Source of the DNA: DATDCV01 sp036524155 | Lineage (GTDB): Bacteria; Verrucomicrobiota; Verrucomicrobiia; Limisphaerales; UBA8199 | DNA: 37,151 nt | Direction of reading: 5' to 3' | Assembly (NCBI GenBank): GCA_036524155.1 | Contig: DATDCV010000218.1 | Span: 1-37,151 of the forward strand | In this document: positions 5,685 to 14,865 of the stretch, piece after piece | Layout: each line of letters begins with the position of its first letter | Numbering within the stretch: the first letter of the stretch is position 1 | Notes under the pieces: generated by a model | Told to the model about the DNA's origin: nothing | The model's input: only the letters and a program-made list of their open reading frames with translations | Databases searched by the model: none | Program-made: the position numbers and the translations under genes

Positions 5685-8600
5685 TCAAATGTTCCTCCTG
5701 GGCCACCGCCAGTCACCTGCCCGCCAGCACCCCTCGCACAGCCTGAAACATCAAATGGAGTCCACTGTGGGCAAAGTGCGTTCGCGTAATACATGAGTCT
5801 GGTCATTAGTTCCGCTTCGGGGCCGCGCTGACCAGGGGCGTGGGGGTCAAAATCGTACCGGTCCTTTACGCAAACCTCCCAGGTTAGCTTGTGACATTTG
5901 CAGTGGGTGTTCAGATATACCGTGACCTGGCCCAATGCCAAACGCCAAGGGCCACCAACGAAGTCAGGGAAGGTCGTGGATCTGTAGGACCACCCATCGT
6001 CCGACGTGGCACATAACTGCCGCTGGCCGCTGATTGCCGACTGGAATCCGATGGCATTCGCAAGGGCAGACTGCATTCCTCCTAAACCAAGTACTAAGGG
6101 TCTCCCGCCCCCATCGGTAAAGAGATCGAAAAACAGATTTTCCTCCGGTGAGTGCAAAAATGACTTTATTATCTTGGCCAAGTCCTCGCAGCTGGAGGGA
6201 AGTGGTGGATACGGCAAAGGGGGCACAATCGAGGCGTAGCGCGGTCCCTCCACCGAGGCGCATGGACCTGCACACAGCCCGCTGCTGTCTGTCGAGGTCG
6301 TTGGCGAGTTTCCTACAAAGCAGTGGAGGTTTCGGCCTCCGCTCTCCTCTAGCGGATCCCGACTAACCCACCTTCCTGTGCTGACGCTGTAATAGCGATA
6401 CCCGTAGTAAAGCAAACCCGTTTCGTCATCTTGGTACTTCGTCGAAAATCGGAAGGGGGTTGCCCGGGCCATTAGGCCCGTTACCCTGATGGGTTCCCCG
6501 AAGGGCCCGTATCCATATCGAGTGAGGGCGTTTCCATCGGCGGCGTCGATCAGGGCGCTGACATTGCCGTTGCCGTCAAACGCCACGAAACAGTTGGTGG
6601 TCTGCGTGCCGTGGTATGCCACTTTCAGCAGCCCACCGACCCCGCCGGCGCCCTGGAATGAACTGCTGAGGTCGGTGCCCCAAACGAAGGAGCTGAGAGT
6701 TGAAAGTTGAGAGTTGAGAGTGGCGGTGAGATTCCAACCGTCATACACGAATCTAAGGTCGTTGGTTGCGGCGCCGTTGAACCAGACCTGCTTGCGGATA
6801 CGGCGGCTCTGAGAGTCGTATTCAAAGCTGAGGGAAATCTGCGGTCCGACGGATGTATTGGTGGCCATCCTGATCAGACGATTTTCTGCGTCCCAGGTGT
6901 AGTTCCACCGACCGTCGGTGGTGAGATTCCCATCGGCATCATACCCGAAATACTCGGGTATTTGAGGCACAAAGATGCCTCCCTTGTTGGTCTGCCCCGG
7001 AGGGTAACTCGAAACCACCGTCACCTCCGGATACTGGGGCGTGCTGCTGTTCGGGACCGAAAGAACGTGGTGGAAATACTCGCCTTTGCGGTAGGCGGTG
7101 TTGCTATTGACAAGCACCGGGGCGGTGGGATTGGCCAATCCGAGAATGTCCGCGTACGCCGGCACATCGCGGGCATTGAGGCGGTTGAGAAGGTCGCGGG
7201 TGTAGTTGGCTGGGCGAAGCGGATCTCCGGTGCGGCTGCCACCGACGGTCGTGCTCAGCCGGTTGCCAATTGTATCGAAGCTGTAACCGAACTGCTGCCC
7301 TGAGACTAGCGTTCCGTCCGCCCAGGAGCGCCTGCCGGAGGTCACTTGCCCGAGGCTGTCATATGTGTAAACCCAGAAGGAACCGTCGGCCACGGTGACG
7401 CGGGTGCGCTGGCCGGCCTGGTTGTATTGGTAAGCGAAGCTGATGGGGAGTGTGGGAGCGGCTGTGCCTGACACGGCCGAGGAGACGGATGTGAGACGAT
7501 TGAGCAAATCGTAATTCTTCGTGGTCATGACGCTCGTGGCCGCTTGAACAGAGGAAATTTGCTCTACCAGCATCGAATTGGCAACGTAAGAATAGGTCAT
7601 GGTCGCGTTGCCTGAGGTCACTGTCTGCAGTCGCCCAGCGGAATCGTAGCCGTAGCCGACGCTGTAGCCGGCAACGCCGGTCAGCGACAAATTCTGGCGC
7701 TGGAGGGCATTGTTCATGGTGACGCTGACGCCCAAACCGTCCAGCAACGTGCCGGAGTGCGACTCGCCGAGGGGTTGGTTGGCGTCGTCAAAGGAATAGG
7801 CGATGGAATCTAAGGTCGTGCCGCCGGAGGTTGTGGCGGCGGTCTTGCGGCGGCCGAGGCGGTCGTAGTCGAAACTGACGTTTGGTGTTCCGGCGGGGTC
7901 ATTGGCGCTGTACGTTATGCCGGTGAGGTCGCCGTGCTTGGCTGTGCCGTCAAAGCCGTAACTGTAGGTGGTGACAATCGGCTGGCTGTTGTTGCCGAGG
8001 CGCTTCCAGGTGCGGGTCCGCAGCCGGCCGGCGGGGGAATTGCTGTAGATCGGCCCGGTGGAGCCTTCACTGGCCAGTGAGCCGGTCGCGGGGTCGCAGT
8101 AATCTTTGGAGGCGAGCCAGCCGCGGTGCGGATCGTAGTTCCACCGGGTGAGGGCAACTCCTGAGTCATTTGCGAAATCCTGCCAGGTTTTTTGGGTCCG
8201 GAGCCGGCCCTGGGCGTCGTAGGTGTATTCAACCGGGTAAGTGCGAGAGCCCGAGGTGCGTTGCGGGAGGCCGCCCGGGAAAAAGAAATTCGTTGTGGAG
8301 GCCCCGTCGGGCTGGATTGTGCCGGTGACTCTCCCGAGTTGGTCGAAGAAAGTGACGGTCACCATGGGCAGGCCGCCAGAGAGGGGCGCAATGTTGGTGC
8401 AGACCTGGTCGGCGTTGTTGCGGAGGAGAGTCGTTGCGCCGTTGCGCGCATCGGTGACGGTCGATGGGCGATCGTACTTATCATAGCCGTAGGTCGTTTG
8501 GGTGACCTGCCGGTGGCCGGCGGTGTTGTCCTTGCGCGTGACGGATTGGAGCAGGCCATAGAGGTAAACGGAAACTGTCTGAGTGCCATCCGGGGCGATG

Positions 8601-11590
8601 ACGGTGACGGTGCGCTGGTGTGTGGCGGAATTGACTGTAGTTATGTTTTCGGTCGCGGCTTTGGTGGTGTCGTTTCCTGCTTCGCGCCAGGCGGTTTGCC
8701 AGGTGTGGAGGCCATCGGTCGCGGTCTCGGTTCTGGCTATGAGTTTCTCGACGTATCCGCCCTGCCCGTTGTCCGCCCAGGAATAGGTGTCGGTTTGGAC
8801 CCGGTCCGGTTTGTCGTCCGCCGCTGCCGGGAAGCTCCGGGCGGTGCGGGTGATCCGGTCGGGGCTGCTGTCTTCGAGATCTCCGCTCCAGTTGAGGTCG
8901 AGGCCAGAACTTTCCAGTTCGCCTTGGCCGTTGTACTTGTGGATCGTCGCCACCCCATCCGGATCGCGCTTTTTGGAGAGCTGCCCTTGCGCATTGTAGG
9001 CGGTTTCACTGTATGGATTGTCCGACTCTTCGGCCGGGGTGTTGACGTCCGCATAAACAGCGCAGATCTCGCGGTCGAGACCGTCGCGATAGGTCTTGGT
9101 CCATTCGGTGGTGGTGTTCCAGGAGGAATCTAGCTTGATTTCCTTGACGTACTGGGTGGCGATCTGGCTGGTGCCGGGGGCGATGCCGTATTCAAACTGG
9201 ACGGGTTTGACGGCGGTGCCGGTGACCTTCATAAGGCGGCCATCGAGTTGGTAATCGTTGGTGCGCGTGCCGCCGTCGGGGAGAAGGGTGACGTCGCGCC
9301 GGCCACCGGAGGTTCCCCAGAGCAGGTATAGGTTGGTGGTGGCGCCGCCGAGAGCGTTGGTCATGCGGATGACGCGCCCGAGGACGTCATATTGAAACTG
9401 TTCGAGGGTGACCGCGGCGCTGAGAGTATCCCCCGCCCCGAGGCGCTTGGTGGCGAGCGCCTGGCCGGCAGCGTCGAGGGTGTTGGTAGTCTTGACGCCG
9501 GTGCTGCCGCCTCGAACCGGCATGGTGGCGACGCGGCGATGGAGATCGTCGTTGTCATAATGCGTGACGACGCCATCGGGGTCGGTCATCGTTGCGAGTC
9601 CGCAGCAGTCGAACGTATACGAGGTGGTTTGGTCGGTCAGTTCATCTGTCTCCGAGTAATCCTGGACGGTATCGGAGTACTGGAACGAGCGACTGGAAAG
9701 AACGATTCCGACGGTTCCATTTGTGACGGCCCTCGTGATAATCGAGACTGTCCTGCCGAGGTTGTCCCTTTTGGTCTCAGTTTGCGTGCCGCTGAGAATG
9801 GCACCGTTAACGCCGGGTTCGCCGACAAAGTTCGTGGTCGTCACGCAGTCGTTTGTGTCGGGAACGCCGTAGCTGAAGTATTCGGCGTGACCATCAGGGT
9901 AGGTGACGGATTTAATTGCGCCGGCGTTAGAATTCGTAGGAGCGGTGATGTACTCAGTAGTAGTGACCAGAGGCGTGCCTCCGGGAACGGCGTATTGCCC
10001 AACCACGCCCGGCTGAGCGATGCCTCCCGGGGTTTCGTCCCGCTGAGCGACATCGCATAGGACCCACGTGTTGTTGCCGGCAGGCCAGGGGAGCCTGACT
10101 ACCGTACTTGAGGGCGTGGGGGCCAAGGTATCGTTATATGTGTATTCGGTTTCCTTGCAGCCGATGGAGGCCGGAACTGGCGCAGTGTTCGCCGGCAGCG
10201 CGCTGTTATTGTACGCTGCGTACTCGAAGCGTTTGCGTCCTTGATCGTCATACTCATAGTAGACCCAGTTACCGTCAGGGTAGTCCACGCGGCGAAGGCG
10301 ATTGGCAGAAGCTGTGGCGTTATCGGGATAGTAATCGAACGCTGTGACCTGATTCGCACTCGCATCGCCCTCGATGTTGTTCGTTAGCAAGTAATCTCCG
10401 GTGGAAGTGACGATCTTATATGTCCGCTGGTTCGTACGGACGAGGCCCCCATCGGAATTATGCAATTCAAAGGTCCGCACGTAACCTCCGGCAGTGGTAT
10501 TCGTCGTGCAGGTGCTGTAGCTTTGATCAGGACGGATGAGCGTCCAAGTATTCAGGTTGCCGCTGACGCTGTAGCTATACGTGTAGTTTCTGGTTGTTCC
10601 ATTGTGCGGCGTCTCGGAAAGAGTGACGGTATTCTGGGTTCCGTTCCAGGTAACCGCCCAACTGACTGCGGGTGTGGCGTTCTGCACGAGCGCATATGTT
10701 CCATCCGGCTGCTGATCACCGACCTGCGTCTTGTCATAAACCTTCAACGTGTACCCTTCACCGGAAACCACATTAGTGACGTGGACGAGTCCTTGCGGCA
10801 TCTTAATCTGCCTGAGTTGCTGGTTTGGGTCGCTGGGAATTCGGGTGACTCCCGGTCGGGAGTAGGGGAGAGTCAGCGCTGCGGGGCTGGCAAGCGCGCT
10901 TGATGCCCGCGCGGCCTGCAGTGCCAGGTAACCGGCATCGTCGTAATTGCCGTGGTCATCCCGCTGTGCGGCGCCCAAGTACAAACGAAAATCCAAGTCA
11001 TTGTTCTTGACCGAGCCGGACCCTGGGGCTGGGCGCAGGGCTGGGCCACAACGTCCGCCGCAGCCCCCGCCCTCGTGGGGATCGGTTTGGTCCTCATCGC
11101 CCTGGACTGTGATCGTGATCGAGCTTCTTGCCGTATCTGTTCCACAGGTGGTACATGAGTAGCTTACCCAGCATGTTAGGTCGAAGGAGCCTGTCTTGAG
11201 CTTGGCGCCGGGAATAGCGCTGACGGTGACCCAGTAAACATACCCCACGCCGTCTGCGGCGGGACAGATGTCGCTTATCTCAACCGAACAGCCATGAGCC
11301 GCCGCGTCCGCACCGGGCGGATCCCAGCCGGAGTTCCCCGTTCCGCTGTGGCCAACAGCTGTTATTCTCGCCCCGCAGTAGTGCACGGGACTGCAGCTAC
11401 TGATGGTGCCATTGGCGGAAGCAGCCACAAACCTCATGTGTCCCGCCGGTTCTGCGTATGCATGCGAATAAAAGACTGCCAAGGCCAGAGCGATCACGAT
11501 AGAACAGGCAAGCTCCCTGGCTAGGTCCAAGAGCGAGTTGCTTGTTGCGCGGGCCACAGCGCAAACCAATGTTGTTGTCGAGGTTTTCAT
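5681..11590 (-). CDS. Giant secreted RHS/YD-repeat protein
   Basis: A 1969-aa protein. A long N-region is followed by a hydrophobic stretch (about 28-45) and a likely signal-peptidase site after HAYA (residue 46). Residues 50-200 form a Cys-containing N-terminal domain, followed by a Gly/Cys-rich linker. From about 290 to 1700 there are many YD/RHS repeats (for example YEYDDQGRKRFEY, YDADGNLTTDGRWNYTWD) that should build the hollow beta-cocoon. The core ends with GLLYYGYRYY...GRWVSRDP (SRDP 1743-1746). The last 223 residues are unlike the core, contain about ten cysteines and include VCVKDRYDFDPH; I do not recognise their activity. A 7-bp microsatellite is inserted in frame near the conserved FVWGTDLS segment. 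It follows the beta-helix gene by 38 bp and overlaps the next gene by 4 bp. The RHS family is certain; a toxin role is inferred. Confidence 0.93.
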   Translation of the reverse strand: MKTSTTTLVCAVARATSNSLLDLARELACSIVIALALAVFYSHAYAEPAGHMRFVAASANGTISSCSPVHYCGARITAVGHSGTGNSGWDPPGADAAAHGCSVEISDICPAADGVGYVYWVTVSAIPGAKLKTGSFDLTCWVSYSCTTCGTDTARSSITITVQGDEDQTDPHEGGGCGGRCGPALRPAPGSGSVKNNDLDFRLYLGAAQRDDHGNYDDAGYLALQAARASSALASPAALTLPYSRPGVTRIPSDPNQQLRQIKMPQGLVHVTNVVSGEGYTLKVYDKTQVGDQQPDGTYALVQNATPAVSWAVTWNGTQNTVTLSETPHNGTTRNYTYSYSVSGNLNTWTLIRPDQSYSTCTTNTTAGGYVRTFELHNSDGGLVRTNQRTYKIVTSTGDYLLTNNIEGDASANQVTAFDYYPDNATASANRLRRVDYPDGNWVYYEYDDQGRKRFEYAAYNNSALPANTAPVPASIGCKETEYTYNDTLAPTPSSTVVRLPWPAGNNTWVLCDVAQRDETPGGIAQPGVVGQYAVPGGTPLVTTTEYITAPTNSNAGAIKSVTYPDGHAEYFSYGVPDTNDCVTTTNFVGEPGVNGAILSGTQTETKRDNLGRTVSIITRAVTNGTVGIVLSSRSFQYSDTVQDYSETDELTDQTTSYTFDCCGLATMTDPDGVVTHYDNDDLHRRVATMPVRGGSTGVKTTNTLDAAGQALATKRLGAGDTLSAAVTLEQFQYDVLGRVIRMTNALGGATTNLYLLWGTSGGRRDVTLLPDGGTRTNDYQLDGRLMKVTGTAVKPVQFEYGIAPGTSQIATQYVKEIKLDSSWNTTTEWTKTYRDGLDREICAVYADVNTPAEESDNPYSETAYNAQGQLSKKRDPDGVATIHKYNGQGELESSGLDLNWSGDLEDSSPDRITRTARSFPAAADDKPDRVQTDTYSWADNGQGGYVEKLIARTETATDGLHTWQTAWREAGNDTTKAATENITTVNSATHQRTVTVIAPDGTQTVSVYLYGLLQSVTRKDNTAGHRQVTQTTYGYDKYDRPSTVTDARNGATTLLRNNADQVCTNIAPLSGGLPMVTVTFFDQLGRVTGTIQPDGASTTNFFFPGGLPQRTSGSRTYPVEYTYDAQGRLRTQKTWQDFANDSGVALTRWNYDPHRGWLASKDYCDPATGSLASEGSTGPIYSNSPAGRLRTRTWKRLGNNSQPIVTTYSYGFDGTAKHGDLTGITYSANDPAGTPNVSFDYDRLGRRKTAATTSGGTTLDSIAYSFDDANQPLGESHSGTLLDGLGVSVTMNNALQRQNLSLTGVAGYSVGYGYDSAGRLQTVTSGNATMTYSYVANSMLVEQISSVQAATSVMTTKNYDLLNRLTSVSSAVSGTAAPTLPISFAYQYNQAGQRTRVTVADGSFWVYTYDSLGQVTSGRRSWADGTLVSGQQFGYSFDTIGNRLSTTVGGSRTGDPLRPANYTRDLLNRLNARDVPAYADILGLANPTAPVLVNSNTAYRKGEYFHHVLSVPNSSTPQYPEVTVVSSYPPGQTNKGGIFVPQIPEYFGYDADGNLTTDGRWNYTWDAENRLIRMATNTSVGPQISLSFEYDSQSRRIRKQVWFNGAATNDLRFVYDGWNLTATLNSQLSTLSSFVWGTDLSSSFQGAGGVGGLLKVAYHGTQTTNCFVAFDGNGNVSALIDAADGNALTRYGYGPFGEPIRVTGLMARATPFRFSTKYQDDETGLLYYGYRYYSVSTGRWVSRDPLEESGGRNLHCFVGNSPTTSTDSSGLCAGPCASVEGPRYASIVPPLPYPPLPSSCEDLAKIIKSFLHSPEENLFFDLFTDGGGRPLVLGLGGMQSALANAIGFQSAISGQRQLCATSDDGWSYRSTTFPDFVGGPWRLALGQVTVYLNTHCKCHKLTWEVCVKDRYDFDPHAPGQRGPEAELMTRLMYYANALCPQWTPFDVSGCARGAGGQVTGGGPGGTFE
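6697..6724. repeat. 7-bp microsatellite inside the RHS gene
   Basis: GAGTTGA, AAGTTGA, GAGTTGA (6697-6717) and a degenerate fourth unit lie within the RHS coding sequence. Three 7-bp units equal 21 nt, so the reading frame is kept and the product gains a Leu/Ser/Thr/Asn/Gln segment (NSQLSTLSS) just before FVWGTDLS. Confidence 0.8.
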
Positions 11591-11628
11591 TTGAGTATGG
11601 GAATGAATTTCGGTGCTTCGTTCCGCCG

Positions 11629-14600
11629 CTATTTCAAGGGCGTGAACACCTGGAGACCCGGGCAGCCGGTGGTGCCGTTTTCAGAGTGCTGCCAGTCGGT
11701 CTCCCCGGGATCGAAGAGGGCGTCCCCGTCGCGGTCTTCCAGCGCATCGCAGATGCCATCGCCATCGCTGTCGATGGGCACGCCGTTGGCGTCCACGGCA
11801 ACCTGGTGGAGGCCCACATCGACAAAACTGTTGGTCTCCTTGATTTGGAAGCCGCCGACGAGGTTGGTACAGACCGTGTAATGATAGAGGCCAACCAGAT
11901 CGGCCGTCAGGCCGGTGTCGGCGTTAATCAGGGCGCTGCTGGCGAGCTGGTAATAATTCCCGAGTGGCCCGGCCTGGTAGGCGGGAGAAGAAGCCAGAAC
12001 GATGTCGGTGTTGTTGGTGGGCTGAAGGCGGTCGAACTCGGCAACATAGGCGTTATACCCGCCGAGATAACCGGGTGCGTAGCCGCCGAACCAGTCGGGA
12101 ATGGCGGCCTGGTCAAAGAGGTTGTCGCGAACCAGGGAATTGGTTACCAGGGAGTAGGCGGCGAAGGTGCCGCCGCGGAACAGGTTGTTGACCAGGAATG
12201 AGGGGGCCATCTCGGCGGGTTCAAAGTCCATAGAGACGCCCTCGAACAAAGAATTGGTGACGTGGAGAGCGGCTCCGTAGAGGGTCAGGCTGCCGCCGTG
12301 GAATTGGCAGTCGCGGATGTGAAACGGCACGATGTTGCCACTGGTGAGATGAGCGGCGGCCTGCGCCATCGCGGACCAATCGGTAAACCTGAACCTGATA
12401 GTGCGGGAAGTCGGCTGTATTTCGTCGACGGAACCACCGGGAGCGGCCTGTCTCCAAGGACTGGCGGATTGTTCTTGCACGGTGTTGTAGACGACGAAGC
12501 GGTTCAGATTAGCGGGGGAGCCTTCACATAAGATTTGGGCGTCGGTGGTGATGCCAATGCCGTGGTTCCAGGAGTTGGTGCCGAAGGTGGCGACGACGGT
12601 GCCGGGATTGATGGTCAGGGTGGCATTGGTGAGCATCAGATGGCCCATGGCGTAGTCGATGGGATCATAACAGAAGCCGAGGTCTGGAGTGGAATCAACT
12701 CGTTGAGCCAGTGGGTAAAGCGTGAGGTCGGAACTCACGGTCACGCCGCAGGACACAACCGGCGGGGAGGTGGTTTTGCGGCGGAGTTCGGCCAGGAGGG
12801 TGGGGTTGATGTTTGTGGTGCCAGCGCACCGGTTGGTGCTGCCAGGCACGAGGTAATACTTGCCGGCTCCGACGGTCTGAAAAACACCCTCAGCGGAGGA
12901 ATTGGTGGCGCAGTGGTCGAAGGCGGCGTCGCCGGCGCTAAGAGCGCCGACAAAAATGCTGTTAGTGGCGCGGACCGTACAGGAGTACCGATTGAAGTAA
13001 GGGCCATCGACGGTGAGGTGCTCGCCGTAAATCTGGTAGCCGGAGCCGTAGATGGCCTGGTCGCAACCGGAGAAGAGGACATTGTGCAGCCAGAGGGAGC
13101 CGCCGAGGCCAAAGGTGATGGCCTTTTTGCAGTTCACAAACTGGCAATGCCACACCCCGTCCCGGGGCTTCATTTGGAGGGCGGCACCGGCGTAGAGAAA
13201 TCGGAGGTATTTGTAGGCGTTGGTGTGCTGGAACAAGGCCTCGCGGAGGTAGGTGCCCCCGTTGTAGTTGGTCGGGTTGCCGGTGCTCCCGGAGATGACA
13301 TCCCCCAGAGAGTCGTCGCACCAGCTTGTCAGGGCGGCCATGCGGTAGGGGCCGGTCTCGCAGACGATGTTGTATGCGGTGATGAGGGCGGTGGGGGAGT
13401 TGGTCAGCTTTACGACGGAGGTGCCTTCAAGGACGAGCGAATCGGTAATGGTAACGGGGCCGCTGACGAAGACCGTCTCGCCAGCGCGGCAGGTGACGTT
13501 GGTTAACGTGCCGTTGAGGAGCGAATAATCCAGGACGAGCCTCGGCTGCGTTGAACGGGGCTTGGTTGGGTCCAGTTGGGCAATGCGGATCGGTTTGGGA
13601 GAACGATTGAGCACGTTTTCAAGCGGTCGGCCTGAGTTGGCCGCCGAAGCGACGCGCTTTTGCGGCGGCACGCGGCCGGCCAGAAGGCCGGAGGTTCTGG
13701 CGGGGAGGTTCCGGACGGTCATGGTGCTGGCGGGCAGCCACTCCATGAGGGGAAGAAGATCCTGGCCGGCGGCGCCTTCGATGAGGAACGCGCGGGACTG
13801 CGCCGGAAGCCACTGCTTGAAAATGGGGGCGGTCCGCTCCCCCTCGGCCCCTTCAACAAATGACCGGCCGGCGCCGAAGCGCATGGCGCCGAAATCTATG
13901 GCGGCATCCAGCGTGTTGGGTTCGGCAAATGAAGCGGCGTTCGGTTCCACTCGCACCAGCACGTCCTGAACCACCGGGGTGGCCGGCTCGATGAACTCGG
14001 TCCAAACCTCGATCCGCATGCTGGAGTCAAAGCCCAGCGAAGCCAGCCGCTCGAGTTGCGCGGCGGAAAACCTTTCATTGAGGAGGAGGTCCTGGTGGTA
14101 GCCGTGGCGCTCATTACGGATCCGGAGGCTGGCCTTGAGCATCCCCTCGAAGACGTCCGGGAAAGTGATTTCGTTCGGTGCGGTTTGTTCGCCCGCGCAG
14201 CTCTTGACGGTGGCGATCTGAAGGCTCTTGCCGGTAACTGGGCTGAAGAGAGAAAGGCCGACCAGGGTGCTGCGTGTCCGGCGGCCATCGGGCATCAGGC
14301 AGTCAACAACACCCTCGGGGTCGTTGGCGTCTGGCGCGACGATCAGGCGGTGCTGGCATTTTGACGCGATGGCGTAGCCCTGGGGTGTGACTGTAAAATC
14401 CGGTGAGCTCTGCTCCCACTGGCCCGTTTCCGGGCTACGATAGGAGATACCGCCATGCAGTTCGGTGTAGCAGTTGGTGCGGAAATGAACCAGCCCGAGG
14501 GTGTTGGTCACCGGGGTTGACCGGGCCCAGAGTTTGTGATGGGGCCCGCGTTCAACGAGCTCGACGGCCAGAGGCGCGCGCGCTGAGGCTGGAGCCGACT

Positions 14601-14667
14601 GGGAGACCGTCTGGGCTTGCGTGAAGAGGGCGGCGAAGCAGAAGCAGACTGTGAGCAGGGTTTTCAT
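11629..14667 (-). CDS. Large secreted beta-helix-like protein, first gene of the RHS operon
   Basis: A 1012-aa protein. The start is placed at the ATG that gives a clean Sec signal peptide (MKTLLTVCFCFAALFTQAQ); the open frame extends 42 codons further upstream without signal character. Residues 20-360 are a region with no recognised family. From about 377 (LVLDYSLLNG) to about 930 short repeating strands such as TNSIFVGALS, ITDSLVLEGTSVVKL and VTNSLFEGVS suggest a right-handed parallel beta-helix. The C-terminus holds an Asp-rich calcium-binding stretch (DSDGDGICD and DRDGD, 966-982), as in thrombospondin type 3 repeats. It ends 38 bp before the giant RHS gene and is probably co-transcribed. 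It may be a surface protein exported with, or displaying, the RHS protein. No catalytic residues are evident. Confidence 0.82.
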   Translation of the reverse strand: MKTLLTVCFCFAALFTQAQTVSQSAPASARAPLAVELVERGPHHKLWARSTPVTNTLGLVHFRTNCYTELHGGISYRSPETGQWEQSSPDFTVTPQGYAIASKCQHRLIVAPDANDPEGVVDCLMPDGRRTRSTLVGLSLFSPVTGKSLQIATVKSCAGEQTAPNEITFPDVFEGMLKASLRIRNERHGYHQDLLLNERFSAAQLERLASLGFDSSMRIEVWTEFIEPATPVVQDVLVRVEPNAASFAEPNTLDAAIDFGAMRFGAGRSFVEGAEGERTAPIFKQWLPAQSRAFLIEGAAGQDLLPLMEWLPASTMTVRNLPARTSGLLAGRVPPQKRVASAANSGRPLENVLNRSPKPIRIAQLDPTKPRSTQPRLVLDYSLLNGTLTNVTCRAGETVFVSGPVTITDSLVLEGTSVVKLTNSPTALITAYNIVCETGPYRMAALTSWCDDSLGDVISGSTGNPTNYNGGTYLREALFQHTNAYKYLRFLYAGAALQMKPRDGVWHCQFVNCKKAITFGLGGSLWLHNVLFSGCDQAIYGSGYQIYGEHLTVDGPYFNRYSCTVRATNSIFVGALSAGDAAFDHCATNSSAEGVFQTVGAGKYYLVPGSTNRCAGTTNINPTLLAELRRKTTSPPVVSCGVTVSSDLTLYPLAQRVDSTPDLGFCYDPIDYAMGHLMLTNATLTINPGTVVATFGTNSWNHGIGITTDAQILCEGSPANLNRFVVYNTVQEQSASPWRQAAPGGSVDEIQPTSRTIRFRFTDWSAMAQAAAHLTSGNIVPFHIRDCQFHGGSLTLYGAALHVTNSLFEGVSMDFEPAEMAPSFLVNNLFRGGTFAAYSLVTNSLVRDNLFDQAAIPDWFGGYAPGYLGGYNAYVAEFDRLQPTNNTDIVLASSPAYQAGPLGNYYQLASSALINADTGLTADLVGLYHYTVCTNLVGGFQIKETNSFVDVGLHQVAVDANGVPIDSDGDGICDALEDRDGDALFDPGETDWQHSENGTTGCPGLQVFTPLK

Positions 14668-14763
14668 GGCTGGAGAGGCACGTTGGCTGGCGCAGCCTGC
14701 TGCGAAGAGGCGTGCCGGGTTTGAACCGGGCAAAGGACGTGGTCCTTTCGCCTCTCTCCGAAA

Positions 14764-14818
14764 CTGTTGCGGCTGTGGACCCCTCGCAGCCACCCTGCAA
14801 CAGCCAGACTGGGCTGTT
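14764..14818 (-). promoter_or_regulatory. Leader with mutually exclusive hairpins upstream of the RHS operon
   Basis: In the direction of the operon the first hairpin pairs AACAGCC with GGCTGTT (plus 14812-14818 and 14799-14805, 6-nt loop). The second pairs CTGTTGC with GCAACAG (plus 14797-14803 and 14764-14770), with an inner GGCTG/CAGCC stem. Both need plus 14799-14803, so only one can form at a time. No T-tract follows, so this is not an obvious intrinsic terminator. No known riboswitch consensus was recognised. Confidence 0.35.
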
Positions 14819-14865
14819 CAGTGTGTTCATAAGAATTCCCGCGCCGGGAAGGCCCGAGAACTAGC

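Noticed and set aside
14668..14793. 42-residue extension of the beta-helix protein
   Set aside because: It would put a clear Sec signal peptide inside the protein; the extension is Arg/Pro-rich with no signal character.
14668..14865. Cyclic-di-GMP or other known riboswitch in the RHS leader
   Set aside because: No conserved receptor elements of a known class were recognised; only the competing hairpins are supported.
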